From Garcia nutans (taxonomy: Eukaryota > Streptophyta > Magnoliopsida > Malpighiales > Euphorbiaceae), in the NCBI GenBank assembly GCA_947685225.1, contig CANTUV010000010.1, forward strand, positions 3,596,001-3,660,000: DNA of 64,000 nt. The letters run 5' to 3'. The position numbers were made by a program, and so were the translations under genes. Positions 10,484-22,800 of the stretch are shown here, piece after piece. Numbering within the stretch: position 1 is the first letter of the stretch; every line of letters begins with the position of its first letter. The notes under the pieces are model-generated. The model was not told where the DNA came from, ran no database searches, and saw only the letters and a list, made by a program, of their open reading frames with translations.

Positions 10484-11148
10484 ATGGAGAAAACAATACA
10501 AGATGATATTGAAATCAAAATCTACACTGCATCCCCAAAAATGACACAAAGCCATTCTCTTCTTCTCCTTCTCTCAATATCCCCAATGTCCCCAAAGAAA
10601 CAGGCACCAAACGACGAGCCGTTGCCAAAGGAGTACAAAACACTCTCTCTAAAACTTCAATGCTTGTAAACTTCCTTCCTACAGGAACTCTTTTAACTTT
10701 TGAAATGATTCTCCCATCCATAATTAAGAATGGACAGTGTACTCATGTTTCTGCTCTAATGCTTCTTGTTCTTCTTGGCCTCTGCGCTTTATCTTGCTTC
10801 TTCTTTCACTTCACTGACAGTTTCAAAGGTCCTGATGGGAAGGTTTATTATGGCTTTGTTACTCCAAAAGGGTTGGCTGTTTTCAAGCCTGGACTTGCTG
10901 TTGAAGTGCCTAAAGATGAGAGGTATAAAGTTAGTTTGACTGATTTTGTTCATGCTATTATGTCAGTCATGGTTTTCGTGGCGATCGCCTTTTCCGATCA
11001 TAGGGTTACTGATTGCCTGTTTCCTGGACATGTTAAGGAGACGGATGAAGTGATGGAAAGTTTTCCTCTCATGGTTGGCATTGTTTGCAGTGGCCTGTTT
11101 CTGGTCTTCCCTAATACTCGTTATGGCATAGGTTGTATGGCTACTTAG
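10484..11148 (+). pseudogene. DMP9: DMP8/DMP9-like DUF679 membrane protein with a 1-base frameshift
   Basis: A single-exon gene in two frames. The start (MEKTIQDDIEIKIYTASPK) lies in one frame. The rest (AVAKGVQNTLSKTSMLVNFL, then PTGTLLTFEM... to GIGCMAT) lies in the frame one base over. The shift is best placed at the A5 run at 10537-10541, after which the second frame is open to the stop at 11148; a single missing base there would explain it. The second frame alone has its first ATG at 10660 and gives 162 residues. Four membrane segments are visible (around MLVNFLPTGTLL, ALMLLVLLGLCALSCFFF, FVHAIMSVMVFVAIAF, MVGIVCSGLFLVF), along with the motifs CFFFHFTDSF, YYGFVTPKGLAVF and DRRVTGCLFPG-like text. 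These identify the DMP8/9 branch, sperm-cell membrane proteins needed for gamete fusion, whose loss causes maternal haploid induction in several dicots. It may be a true null allele, a truncated 162-aa product, or an assembly error. Confidence 0.85.
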
Positions 11149-11654
11149 GTTTAGGGTACTTACTGTTGTCAGTTTAATGTTTGTTCAGTATTATCAGTTT
11201 TGTTCTATTGTATTTGTTGTTTGATATAATAAAATTTTCTGTTTCTATATGTTTTATCCATTTTGGTCTACAAAGAAACATGATCGTATTAATACAGGTA
11301 CAGATTTCAAAAGAAGAAATATATGGAAGAAATAAAAAATAATCATTTTGCCATCATAATTTGTATAGCCTATTAATCATTACATATACAATGCACTTTT
11401 CTATCTCCTGCACAGCAAATCCCTCCTAGTAATTGGGATTTGATGATCTTGATGTAAATCATATAATTGTACAGTGGTGAAACCTATTCTAGTAAAAATT
11501 GATAGCCACACGACAATATCTATTCCCTAGTGATCTCTGTCTCTGTATGCTCAAATCCTGGTCAGGAAAATTTCAAAAACTGGTTAAGAAGATTAGTCTC
11601 TTCGGGCAAGAGGTAATTCATAAGCCCCAAGAAAAGCCTGGAGAAGGAAAGACC

Positions 11655-14600
11655 TTATCGGTCACCACAGCATCTAGCAACATTCCCTTCTTGAAGTTTC
11701 TGCCATAGACAAAGCATCTCCCTGGGACCTTGGTAGTGGGCAACAATGTAACCGTCCTTACACCCTTCATTATAGATTTTTCTGTCGTTTTCGTATCTAA
11801 CTTTTAAACCCTCCTTTTTCATCTGGGCAATCCAGATGCCCATTGCTACATCTTCTAGCTTAAAAATCTGCAATACCAATCATCAAGAATTTTTAAACAG
11901 AATATTTCAGATGCTTCTGCATGTTGCATAGGAGTTGAGTACTTCATATCTTTAACAGAATACTAGGACAAAACTGTATTCAGCTAGTATTATACCTTTA
12001 AACGACCCTTTTTATATCTCTTATAAACTTCATTGGCTATGTCCTGCGACACCACATAACCAGGGCCATGTGCCCAAGGGGGGTATTTCTCTTCAGACCA
12101 TTCCTTTTTTTTGTTAAAGACAGAAAATAATGGGAGAGAGATAAGTGAAGAGGATTATACAATTACAGTTTCAAAAAATCAGAGCAAACTAAGAAAGCAA
12201 GTAATCTGGCATGAAAATGCATATTCATATGCTTTGTAAACTCCTAATGAGAGCACATATTTTTGTCTGTGCATAACATGTATCTCTCCAATGGATGTGG
12301 CCATTGAAGGAATTCCTTTTCTTTTTTATTTTTTTTCCTTCTTTTCTACTCCAATTAGCAAGACTAGAGAATTACCTCAAGGCTGATATACCATTTGCTG
12401 CCAGGATTCCGATGAGGTTGTGCATCTGAATTAATTAGCCCATACAGCAACCCATTACTTGCTTTGATCCTCTTCAAAGAAGCTAGCACTTCATCCACTC
12501 GAACGAATGCATCATCGTCTGTCTTCATGACATATTTTGCTGATGCAACCTCTGTCTGTTTTTGAGATAAGGTTAGTAAGACAATTGTTCAGCCATATCT
12601 GTATGTTTAAAGAAGGGAAAAGGCTTTTACCCCAAAGATGCAGATGGCTAAAGTTTTCCAGGTGATGAGGTTGTAGTAATCAACAAAAGGCATTAACTGT
12701 ATGTCTCCATATGTTCGTGCTTCATTCCAAAGTTCCTCATTCACTAGTTGATTTTTATGCTGCAATACACCTCAAATAATAAGGGACCCATCTAACAAGC
12801 TTGCATGACTACATTGTCATTTTACATCTTTAACCTGTGGTTTGTTGCAACCAAACACACAACAAGCTGGACCTCCATCACACATGGCTTAAAATATAGG
12901 AACCCAGTGCCCACCCATTAGAGGATTATATCTTTCATGGCCAAATCAAATAGTGTGTGGTTTCACCACAGCATAATATTTGAATCAGAACTTTTCTTCA
13001 TTCTAAATTATGACCAGAAAGCATCAGCACCATAGAAATATGCAAGGATTTTACTGATGAAAGCTCACCAAACCAACAAAAAAGCGGACTGCTACAGTCC
13101 CTGACTGAACTGCAGCATAGTGCATCCAAGTTCTTCGAACAGCCATCCTGCGTTTAAAATTGTTTGCCGTGGAGAAAACACCAATAAAGAGATGTGGTGG
13201 TTTTTTGGGAGAGAGAGGAGCCGATTTGAGTGCTTCTAAATCAATTGCATGTTCTGAATCCTCTGATGTAGGTAGGCCACTAGCCACAACAGAAATTAGC
13301 TTCAAATCTCCAGCTATCCTAACTTCACTAACCAGCCATGGCTCCAGGGTCTGAATAAGCAAGAGATAAGAAGGGAATATAAATCCAATGAAACTGACTT
13401 GACCCCAGTAAAACTATAAAAATTACATAAATAATAAAGCCAAGAAAGTACTTCGCGGTATGCAAAAGATGTTATGTGCTTTCCATCAACAGTTGTCTGG
13501 ATTCCCTCCGATCCTGCTCTAATTGTTGCAACAGATAAATAACCTTGCTTAAAGGGAAAATATCTTCTGTTTTTAACAGACCTCCCTGAACCTTCAGAAT
13601 GCATGCTAGCCACCCGAGTGTCATTTCTACCCACTATCTTGTTACATTGATCCAACTCATCCACTAGCATATAGAACACAAATGGTTATGGCTCGTAGAT
13701 TGAAAAGAGAAAATGTAAAGATATATTAAAGCAGGGAAAACACAAGAAAATTGAGACAGAGACAGGCTGGTGAATTATTGCACCTTGAAACAAATAGACT
13801 GATCATAAACTAATTGATCTCAAACTTGAAAAGGAAAAGAAGCAAAAAACAATATGCAATAACTAAAGGGAAACACATAGATTCAGCTTAGAAGATCTTT
13901 CCCACTTGGGAAACACATAAATTCGGCTTAGAAGATCTTTCCCACTTGCTTTCAGTGGCTCAGCAGTAATATCCATTTTGAAGAGATACAAAACCCAACC
14001 ATGAACATCTACTGCAAATGTATATTTCATAAAAATAAAAAATAAAAAACAAAACAAAAAAATAAAAAAACAAAATATAGCGGTACCTTTCTTAATCTTT
14101 TCAGGAGTAGGAAAAGGGCAACGCTCCTCTTCACCCCAATCATGAGCTACAGTCCAGGTGTTTTGAACTATTACTGGATCCTCAGTTATCTTATCACCAT
14201 GAAGCCTAACATTGTAATGCAAAATGATGGGTGGATCAGGTTCCCCAGGAAGTGCTTCACCTGTTAAGTCAATCCTAAAATTCCCAAGAAGACCATTTGG
14301 AATGCCAATAATTGTTATGGAAGAACCCTGAGTCAGGCCACAAGGAAGCCGCAACTTAAAACCACTACTCTCAAGCACTGTGGCATTTACTTTGTTAAGA
14401 AAATGCGGACATTGCTTCTCTTTTGCTCTCCTATTTAAGCTTTCATTTGTATAACCACGTCTTTCCTCTTCAATTGAAGCCATCAGGTTATCCCATGCAC
14501 TCCCAGCTTCTTTAATAGCCTCCACTCCATTGGGTAAAACCTGAGCTTGATCAATCAAGTGTCTCAGTAGATACCATGTTTGCAAAGACTTTTGCTCTTC

Positions 14601-14846
14601 ATTGGAGATATTCCTCTGAGCAAACAAACTTAAGACTATGGTTTCAGTAGAAATAACTTTATTAGAATTCTCAGGATTTTTAATCGCAGGTGGAAGTGTA
14701 CCCTGCACCCATTCAAGAGGGTTAGTTGCATTGGAGACGACATTCATCAGATAATTTTCTCCAATAGGATTTTTCACGAGACCATATCTTAGGATCAACA
14801 ACATAAATAAGGATGCAATCAGAACACCACCATACCATCTCTTCAT
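11655..14846 (-). CDS. GALT3: Hydroxyproline O-galactosyltransferase, GALT3-like, 7 coding exons, 627 aa
   Basis: Coding exons (minus): 14087-14846, 13452-13663, 13069-13350, 12631-12759, 12376-12555, 11996-12103, 11655-11867. All have GT...AG borders and phases that add up to 627 residues without a stop. The product is a type II Golgi protein. A signal anchor lies at about residues 5-24 ([19 protein letters not shown]). A galectin-like domain follows ([20 protein letters not shown] ending in NTW), then the GT31 catalytic domain with [21 protein letters not shown], the metal-binding KTDDDAFVR (exon 5) and [10 protein letters not shown] (exon 7). The family adds the first galactose to hydroxyproline of arabinogalactan proteins. 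The short N-terminus and length fit GALT3 better than the longer GALT2/4/5/6, but that subfamily call is from memory. It is tail-to-tail with the DMP gene, about 500 bases apart. All key motifs are present and the gene appears intact. Confidence 0.9.
13868..13947. repeat. 40-bp tandem duplication in GALT3 intron 1
   Basis: Two adjacent 40-bp copies (13868-13907, 13908-13947) beginning GGGAAACACATA, differing at two positions. They are intronic and leave the splice sites untouched. Confidence 0.85.
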
Positions 14847-15717
14847 TCTGTTGATTATAAAAATGCATCAAAATATGTGTGGATTTCTGTTTTAATTGAA
14901 GTTAAAGGAATCAATACCCCCTGGTAAGTATACAGGATCATTATATCTGACGAAAATAACTGACATCTTTAGAACAATAAGAACCAGAGCGGAGATAAAA
15001 ATGTAGAAGGCTCAGATCCTCTAATCACAAGTCAGCTATCTGACTGAACCAACTATCAACCCCTGAAAATTCATGCTTCTGCAGTGACAAACCACAGTTC
15101 AATTACTCAGTAACTTAAATGCAATTCTACTGCATACAACTTCTTTATGAAATGTCTTGTGAAAGACAGCTAAGCACAATCAAGATATATAATTCATCAA
15201 TCCATAAACAGGCATAAAAATTTTCAACAAAATAATCTAACGTTAAGTATGCATAACAAAGATCAAATAAGCGCAAGGTACATTAAATAATCCATGAGAA
15301 AAAAAAGTGTAATACAGAAGTTTCAGAAAGTGATGGTAACAGATAGTATCGATATAGTGCTAAAGAACATCAGCATCAAGGTAATAGAATAGATGAATTT
15401 TAAAGAAACAAATGCAGGATACTCACAAAAGATTATTTCTTAACCAAAGAACTGAAATTGACTTGCTATGACTTGTTTCCTCAGAAAATACCGAAACACT
15501 GTATTGAGTTCATTCACAAGGAATCATTGGATCTTGAACCATTTTCCAAAGGGCCAAAGCTCTCTTCCCCAATTAGAATCCAAAATTGACCATCACTTCT
15601 ATTAATAATTCTCTCGGAGGAAGGGGAGGATTATCAAAATTGATTTATTTTTATGAACATTCAACATTCTAATCCAAAAATGAAATAACAAATAAGTCTA
15701 TGAAGTCAATGCCTCAC

Positions 15718-15782
15718 CTAGCCCGTTGCTAATTGGTCATCTTGAAGGGAACAGTTTTATTTGTTTCCACATGTGATTAAAC
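15718..15782 (-). other. Probable 5' untranslated exon of the GALT3-like gene
   Basis: On the minus strand this 65-base segment is bounded by TTTTGCAG upstream and CTAG|GTGAGG downstream, a good acceptor and donor pair. It lies upstream of the coding start in the right orientation. Confidence 0.4.
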
Positions 15783-16656
15783 CTGCAAAATATTTATATA
15801 AAATTCATCTAGTGGTAAACGTAAATAACAATATTTAAGAGGACAGAAATTAGATCTCCAAAACTAATGGGTACGGTCAATACTAAAATAAAGAAATTGT
15901 TGGTTATAAAATAATAATTAATAAGAAGAAAATTCAAATGAATTCAAATAAATACAGTTCTCAAAACACAAATTTGTCTCTAAACTGTTCATTTCCGTTC
16001 CATTAAAATACAAGTTTTCCACAAAAATCAACGCGCAATTCCCATTTTTTCTACCTTGAATAATAATAATTTCCAGCTGAATTAACCGGAAAATGCCATC
16101 GCATTCCCTTGACCAAAACGAGTCAACAAGCCAACATTGACACGGCAATAATAAAAATACACACCAAGAAGAAGAATGAAAAAATCAAATCAAATATTTA
16201 TAATTTCGAAAAATCTATAAGAAAAATCTGAATTATTGCAATGGTTGATGGGTCGACAATGCGAGAAAAAAAATTTAAAAATAAAAACTTATCAAATTCT
16301 TTACTCACTCAAGCGCTGAACAGAGCATTAAGTTGCTTAACTTTAAAAAAAAAGGAGTAAAGTGTAATAAATTTCTCAGATCCTCAAAACATTCTTAGAA
16401 ACCAAACGAGCTTTTTCCCGTAAATTGAAGCAACAGAAGAAAAATCATCTGATAGATCCGAGCACAGCACATCAAATCAAAAACTTAATCGAACAGTTCT
16501 GACAAACAAGAGTAAATTTAGCTCAAAACATTTGAAATTAAAAAGAAAAAGCAACTTTGAAATTGAACTGGTAGAAGAAGTAAAGCAAAGTAAGAGAAGT
16601 GAAGACAGTAATTAAGCAAGAAACTAATGAAGACAGTAATTAAGCAAGAAACTAAC

Positions 16657-16790
16657 CTTTCCGAAGGCCGAGAAAGTAAGAGAAAATGGAATTTCTAATC
16701 ATGCTTGGATCTGTATGGTTTTTGAACTGCTGCTTCAACGGTGGGAAATGGAAAAAGAAAACTGTTTCTCTGGAAGTACAATAAACTCCG
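16657..16790 (-). other. Probable first (untranslated) exon of the GALT3-like gene
   Basis: Minus-strand text here is less AT-rich, contains TTTCTCGGCCTTCGGAAAG and ends in a donor AAAG|GTTAGT. The transcription start is not resolved; 16790 is an estimate. A 28-bp tandem duplication (16601-16628 and 16629-16656) lies at the start of the following intron. Only the exon-proximal copy carries a GT donor; the other has AT. Confidence 0.4.
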
Positions 16791-16829
16791 TAGAAAATAA
16801 CTAAGAAACTAATTTTGTTTGCGTATTTT

Positions 16830-19400
16830 CCTTTTTCAATTTTTTTTTCTGATTAATGAGTGTCCGGTTGTTTGACTGATAAAACCAATGACAAAGAGCC
16901 GCATATCATTACTGATAGTCTGTTTACAATTCATATACGTGGCTATTTTGTCCTTTTTCGTTGGTTCGTCATATAAATAATGAGAAAAATCAAATAAATT
17001 GAATCAATTAAATTTATAAAAAAAAATTATAAATGTAATAATATAAATTATAAAAAATTATTACTATTATTATTAAAATATGAATTTGTTATATATATAT
17101 GGATAACAATAATGAGATTGCTATCGTGACAGGAATTGTAAAAATTGTCATCACAGCATGCAGTAGAATGCTGCGGCATTAAGAAAATAAAAAAGCCGTA
17201 AATGGTGGCCTAAATGATAATCTACGGGGCTGTGATAGATTGAGGAAACCGCATTGTAACATTAGAATTTTTTTCTTTTCTTTTTTTTTTTTAGTATTTC
17301 TGGTTTCTTTTTAAAAGAGTAACAGGCTAATAGCCAACTTTAGACGCAGGGGAAAAGTTTACGAGGTCAATTAAGTAACACCAAAATTAGGGAAGGAATG
17401 CTAAGGAAGAATGAATTAAAAAAAAATACAACTTCATCGTATTTTTTTTAATTTTTATTTTTTTATTAAAAATATTTTAATTATTTTATTAAAAATTTAT
17501 TATAAATTATATACTCATTATAAATTAATAAAAATTTAATATTTTAATAAATATTTTATAAATTTTGATATTTTAATAAATATTTTATAAATATAATAAA
17601 TTTAAAATTATTTTTATATTTTTATTAAAAGTTTAATATTCAGGGGCTGATGTCGGCCCACAATTAAAAAGAAAGTTTAACATTTTCAAATTTGAATTTG
17701 CAATTGCGCAATTCTTAATTAGATTGCAATTTAATTGTGTCTGACTCATGAATTTATTTTAAATAAAAAATTTAATGGTCCTATTAATATTCTAAATAAA
17801 AACTCAAAAAATAATGTCAAGATACACAAGATTAGGTCTTTAATGGGAATTTTTTTTATTAAAGTTTTTTCATTAAATATTAAATTTATCCTTCATTGCC
17901 TTAAAAGAAGCATTAAGGACACAATTGAGCATGAAAACGTCAACACAACTAACTATGAATAAATTAACGAGTTAAAAGCTTTCTTAATTATCATAAATAT
18001 TTTTGTTTAAAAGCAAAGATTGGTAGTACGCAATACACTTCAAAATTAGACGATTTTAGTCATTTTAGCTCTCGTAAGGCTCAATCAACAAGAAACATAC
18101 AAAAATCAAATGCGTGGCTTGGCCTGAAAAAAATAAAGTTGAAATTCGCAAATCCATAATTCAATAATTCTATAAATTTGAAAAGACAATTTTAATATTT
18201 TTTTCCCCCAATCTATTGTGGCTTGAAGCCGGCCTACAAGTATGAGAAGGTAATCTAAATTTATTTTCGAATGAATTTTATTGTTTTAAGCATGGTTTTC
18301 AGATCCAGCCTTGCCTTTCAACTAGTTAAAGCGGTGAGCTTTAAAAATATTATACATTTATTAAAGATTTAATAAAAATGAATATAATATACATATAATT
18401 AAAATAAAAATGATATAAATAAAAAATATGAAAATATTATATCTCTCAACATAATAATATCTAACATAAATTTTTATATATCAACATTCAATATAAATGT
18501 AAAAAGAAATTTAATTATTATTTTCCATATATATTATGTTTATTTAAATTACTGTTAAAAACCTTGTCAATTTAAGTTGATACAATTAATTAATTAACAA
18601 AAAAATAACAGTGGAAATATATATATTCACTAAGTGATATTGAAATTTCATAACTAATTAAAATCTAAAAATAATTCAGTTGAGAATTTAAATTAATTAA
18701 TATATTATAGTACTAAATATAATTATGATCATTTATCATTAATTTCAATTATAAAAAAAGAAGTTCAAACTTAAAATTTTACTTAAATAATGATACGTAA
18801 GTATATTAGATTAAATATATGTGTTCACTTCATATACATGAGACAATAAACTAATAATTAATATTATTATAACTTACTATTTATAGTTTAAAATTAAAAT
18901 AAATAAATAAATAAAATATTTTTTATGTTTATATATACTGGCTGAATATTAAATAAATAATACATTATTATACCTAATTAATTAAAAAAAATTAGATGTT
19001 CAGATAAATTTATGAGATTCTCAAATAAAATGTGGTGGCATTAATTTAAATTTAATTTGACTTATTTATAAAGACAATTGTGCATAAATTCATTATATAT
19101 GATCCATTTAAATTTGAATAGTTTAAAAATTTTAATTCAAATATTTTAACCCATTTACTTCCCATCAAGTGTGCATGCAGAAAGTGAAAAAGCTCTTTTC
19201 TTACTTATGATTTTAATTCTTGCAAATTACAATAGGCCCTGATTGACCTGATTGCAACTTCAAGATGCAAAAGAATGATTAACATTACCCGATTGTACAA
19301 CCACAATACATTTCAAGAACTAATTTGCTTTACCAAAAAGGGAAAAAGTTCTTCTATTATATATATTTTTTAAATAACTCCGACATTTATATTTTACAAA
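16830..19400. other. AT-rich intergenic DNA
   Basis: Long A/T runs with only short spurious frames. No gene, RNA gene or complete element was recognised. Confidence 0.5.
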
Positions 19401-19460
19401 GTGATTATAAAATTAAGAACTTTTACAACACACACGCACATATATATATATATATGAGCA

Positions 19461-19531
19461 TATAATTTCATATTGATGGTGTAAGGGCAGGGGCATCAAG
19501 TTTTGTAATATAATTTCATATTGATGGTGTA
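19461..19531. repeat. 23-bp direct repeat, 48-bp period
   Basis: TATAATTTCATATTGATGGT plus GTA occurs at 19461-19483 and 19509-19531. It follows a short TA/CA microsatellite near 19430-19456. Confidence 0.85.
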
Positions 19532-19969
19532 GAGGTAGGAGGAGAAGTAGGGGTCGTGTCGAGTTGCACGATCCTTCTGACTGACTGGTCGGAAGCCAGC
19601 ATATGTAAGTCGGAAGCATGATTTCTCTCTCCTCTAGTCATCCGCTGTAACAGAGCCCTCCCTTACCGCTGCAACGATAAAAATTTTACTCTCATTATAT
19701 AGTCACTGGTTCCACCACTAGTGATTGTGGGCATATAAATTAGGAGAGATGGTATAATAAATTAAATTTTCAACATTATTCAGTGCTCCACTATCTGCTC
19801 CAACTACTATTATTTTCATCTTTCCACCCAAACAATGAATAACATTGTTCAATAAAATAACAAAATATCGTATATATTTTATATAATTATATTTGTATTT
19901 TTTTTAATATGGAGTAACGAAATTTAATTTGAATTTATTATTTAAATCATATATATTTTTACTCCTCTA

Positions 19970-20251
19970 CTTCGTCTCATAAAAATTGTCCACTTTATTT
20001 TTCTATAAATTTTAAAAAAATACAATTAATACATTGACAATTCATGTATTTCTCTTTTTTATCTTTGTTCATATATTTATTTTATCTTAAAAATAGTTCA
20101 AACTGTCATTAATTTTTTATTTAAAGTGTAAATTTATTAGAGAGTAAAATAGTAAAAAAGATATTAAATATATTTTATAAATAAATATGAGCAAATATTT
20201 TTAAATATCTTAAAATAAAATAGTGGATAACTTCTTTAATACGAGAGAGTA
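19970..20251. mobile_element. Stowaway-like MITE (degenerate)
   Basis: The left end starts TACTCCTCTACTTCGTCTCA. The right end, reverse complemented, starts TACTCTCTCGTATTAAAGAA, and both continue into ...TCCACTTTATTTTT-type text. This is the familiar 'tactccctcc' terminal pattern of Tc1/mariner-type MITEs. The interior is AT-rich without coding. Confidence 0.6.
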
Positions 20252-20259
20252 TATGATAT

Positions 20260-21140
20260 TTTAATATGCAAATGATCAAAAATGCGACGATTGGTATACC
20301 AAAACATCATTTAGCAATAATTATATATATTTTTTACTATAAATTTAGAATCAATTTCATTTTTTCAAATCAATGCTGAAAAAAACGGCGTTTACGGCAA
20401 ATAATGTTAAACCATTATATATAAATATATATATATATATATTTGATCATGACTTCAGCTACTATTGCATTGAATTATCTAATGCACAGAATATGTGATC
20501 GAGAAATTACTTGAATTAATAGTTGCACCGAAATGACTTGGTTTGCTGTTGTCTGGTCCTTTATATCTATTGAGTGAATGATAGTTCATGGCAATGTCGC
20601 TTGAACTAACAGTTTCTTGAAATGATCGTTGTCGTTTTCTTTAAAATACATGCCAGATGTCTGGTCTTCGTAAACAAATAGCCGAATAGCATATTATTGT
20701 GGTTGTCTGGAAACGATCAATTGTCGGACTTGGACATGTCGTTTGACCCAAAAGGATCAATAATTTATTTAATTTCCTCCAGCACTTTTGTGAAAATGTC
20801 GCACTGAAATCTCATTGGGATTTAACAATTTCTTTTATATGCTTGTGTGTGGGTTTGTATTTATCATTTATTTTATTTTATATTACTTTGTAATAGATGT
20901 AATGTAAAACTTTGAATTGTTGTCATTTGTCAACTTGCAATATTTTACCAAGGAAGAAATCAAACATATATTTTGATAAATGGATGCAGGTTAATGATTT
21001 CCAAATTAGCGCTAGTTCGTCATTTCTTTTTCTCATTATTATTTTCCTTTCTCTAGATTTTGGAGGCGAACAAATGGATTGGTGACCGTTCTTCAATTGT
21101 CATCTTCACCTGTTTTTTTTAAATTATTATTGTATGAAAT
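20260..21140. other. Intergenic DNA, nothing recognised
   Basis: Mixed composition with no convincing protein frame on either strand. Contains a TA microsatellite near 20420-20450. Confidence 0.4.
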
Positions 21141-21283
21141 ATAGATTGTGTAACAGCCCGGCCTCGGTCGAGTAGATATTATCCGCTTTGGACTTGGCAT
21201 GCCTTAATTTGACCAGCTTGCACGGTTTTGCTTTTGAGGCTTACGACTTGATCTTTTCACCTCAAAACGTGTCTCACTGGCAT

Positions 21284-21640
21284 CAGAGTACACATCGGAT
21301 ATTGTCCGCTCTAAGATTACGGCCCAACCTTTTTTCCCTCACGATTTTGTTCCTGAGAGTTACGACCTTGCCTTTTCCCCTCAGAAAGTATTGCACTGGT
21401 ATCAAAGTACAAAGCGGATATTGTCAGCTCTAGGATTACGGCCCAGCGTTTTCCCCCTCAAGGTTTTATTCCTGAGGGTTACGACCCTAACCTTTTCCCT
21501 CAGAATGCGTCGCACTGGTATCAGAGTACGCATCGGATATTGTCCGCTCTATGATTACGGCCTAACCTTTTTCCCCTCATGGTTTTACTCCCGAGGGTTA
21601 CGACCTTACCTTTTTCTCTCAGAATGCGTCACACCCAATC
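21284..21640. repeat. Tandem ~120-bp units, left arm
   Basis: Three imperfect head-to-tail units start near 21284, 21400 and 21518. Each has a 'ctggtatcagagtac' start, a 'cggatattgtccgctct' box, a 'gattacggcc' box and a 'ctgagggttacgac' box, in that order. Inverted counterparts lie at about 22440-22800. Confidence 0.75.
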
Positions 21641-22439
21641 GAACCCTGCCTCCTCATATATACCGATCGAATACCTTATACTTATTCGATGTGGAATTCG
21701 CCTAAGTGAACAATACCCCCAGTACTTTCACCCCCCGTAGGGACTTAACATCCTAGTTGAGATTTGTCCCACCACCGAACAGAGGAATAAAGCTCGGCTT
21801 TAATACCAATTGTAACAACCCGAGCTAAGTCAACCAACCAGGCCTCTGTCGAGTGAATATTATCCGCTTTGGGCTCGGCATGCCTTAATTCGGCCAGCTT
21901 GCATGGTTTAACCAGCCCAAGCTGCTACAATTAGTATCAGAGTCAAGCTTTGTTCCTTTGTTTTGTAGTGGGGCAAACCTCAACGAGGACGTTGAGTCCC
22001 TACGGGGGGTTAAAGTACTGGGAGTACTGTTTTACTTAGGTGAATCCCACATCGAATAAGTACAAGGTATTCGATCGGTATATATGAGAAGGCAGGGCTC
22101 GGTTGGGTGCGACGCATTTTGAGGTGAAAAGATCAGGTCGTAAGCCTCAAAAGCAAAACTATGTCGGCTGGCCGAATTAAGGCGTGCCTAGCCCAAAGCG
22201 GATAATATCAGCTCAACCGAGACTAGGCTGGTTGACCGAGCCTGGGCTATTATAACTAGTATCAGAGCCGAGCCTTGTTCCTCTGTTCGGTGGTGGGGCA
22301 AATCTCAACGGGGAGTTGAGTCCCTACGGGGAGTGAAAGTACTGAGAGTACTGTTCACTTAGGCGAATCTAGCATCGAATAAGTACAAGGTGTTCGATGG
22401 ATATATATAAGGACGCAGAGCTCGATTGGGTGCGACGTA

Positions 22440-22800
22440 TTCTAAGAAAAAAAGACAGGGTTATTACCCTCAAGAATAAAACTGTGAGGGGAAAAGGGCT
22501 AAGCCGTATCCCTAGAGCAAACAATATCTGCTATGTACTCTGATACCAGTGCGACACATTCTGAGGAGAAAAGGCAGGGTCGAAACCCTTAGGAATAAAA
22601 CGGTAAGGGGGAAAAGGCTGGATAGTAACCCTAGATCGGATAATATCCGCTACGTACTCCGATACCAGTGCGATACATTCTGAAGGGGAAAGGCAGGCTT
22701 GTAACCCCTTAGGAACAAAATAGTGAGGGGAAAAGGCTGGGCCATAACCTTACAGCAAACAATATCCGCTGCGTACTCTGATACTAGTACGATGCATTTT
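22440..22800. repeat. Tandem ~120-bp units, right arm (inverted relative to left)
   Basis: Three units with boundaries at 'gataccagtgcgac', 'gataccagtgcgat' and 'gatactagtacgat' (about 22542, 22662, 22780). They contain the same boxes as the left-arm units but in reverse complement. Confidence 0.75.

Noticed and set aside
10660..11148. 162-residue frame as the complete native DMP protein
   Set aside because: In-frame family-typical residues (AVAKGVQNTLSKTS) extend upstream of this ATG, and the usual N-terminus lies one base out of frame, so a frameshift explains it better than a short native form.
13863..14086. Read-through of GALT3 exon 1 to a stop at 13863 as a separate short protein
   Set aside because: A good donor (AAG|GTACC) at 14086 and phase-matched exon 2 show this is intron.
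21188..21705. Two overlapping frames across the TRIM left arm that look like repeated proteins
   Set aside because: Their internal repetition simply reflects the ~120-bp tandem units; the right arm does not keep the frame.
21811..21930. Cassandra-type TRIM with 5S rRNA-like LTR
   Set aside because: No 5S internal promoter text was visible in the LTR-like piece.
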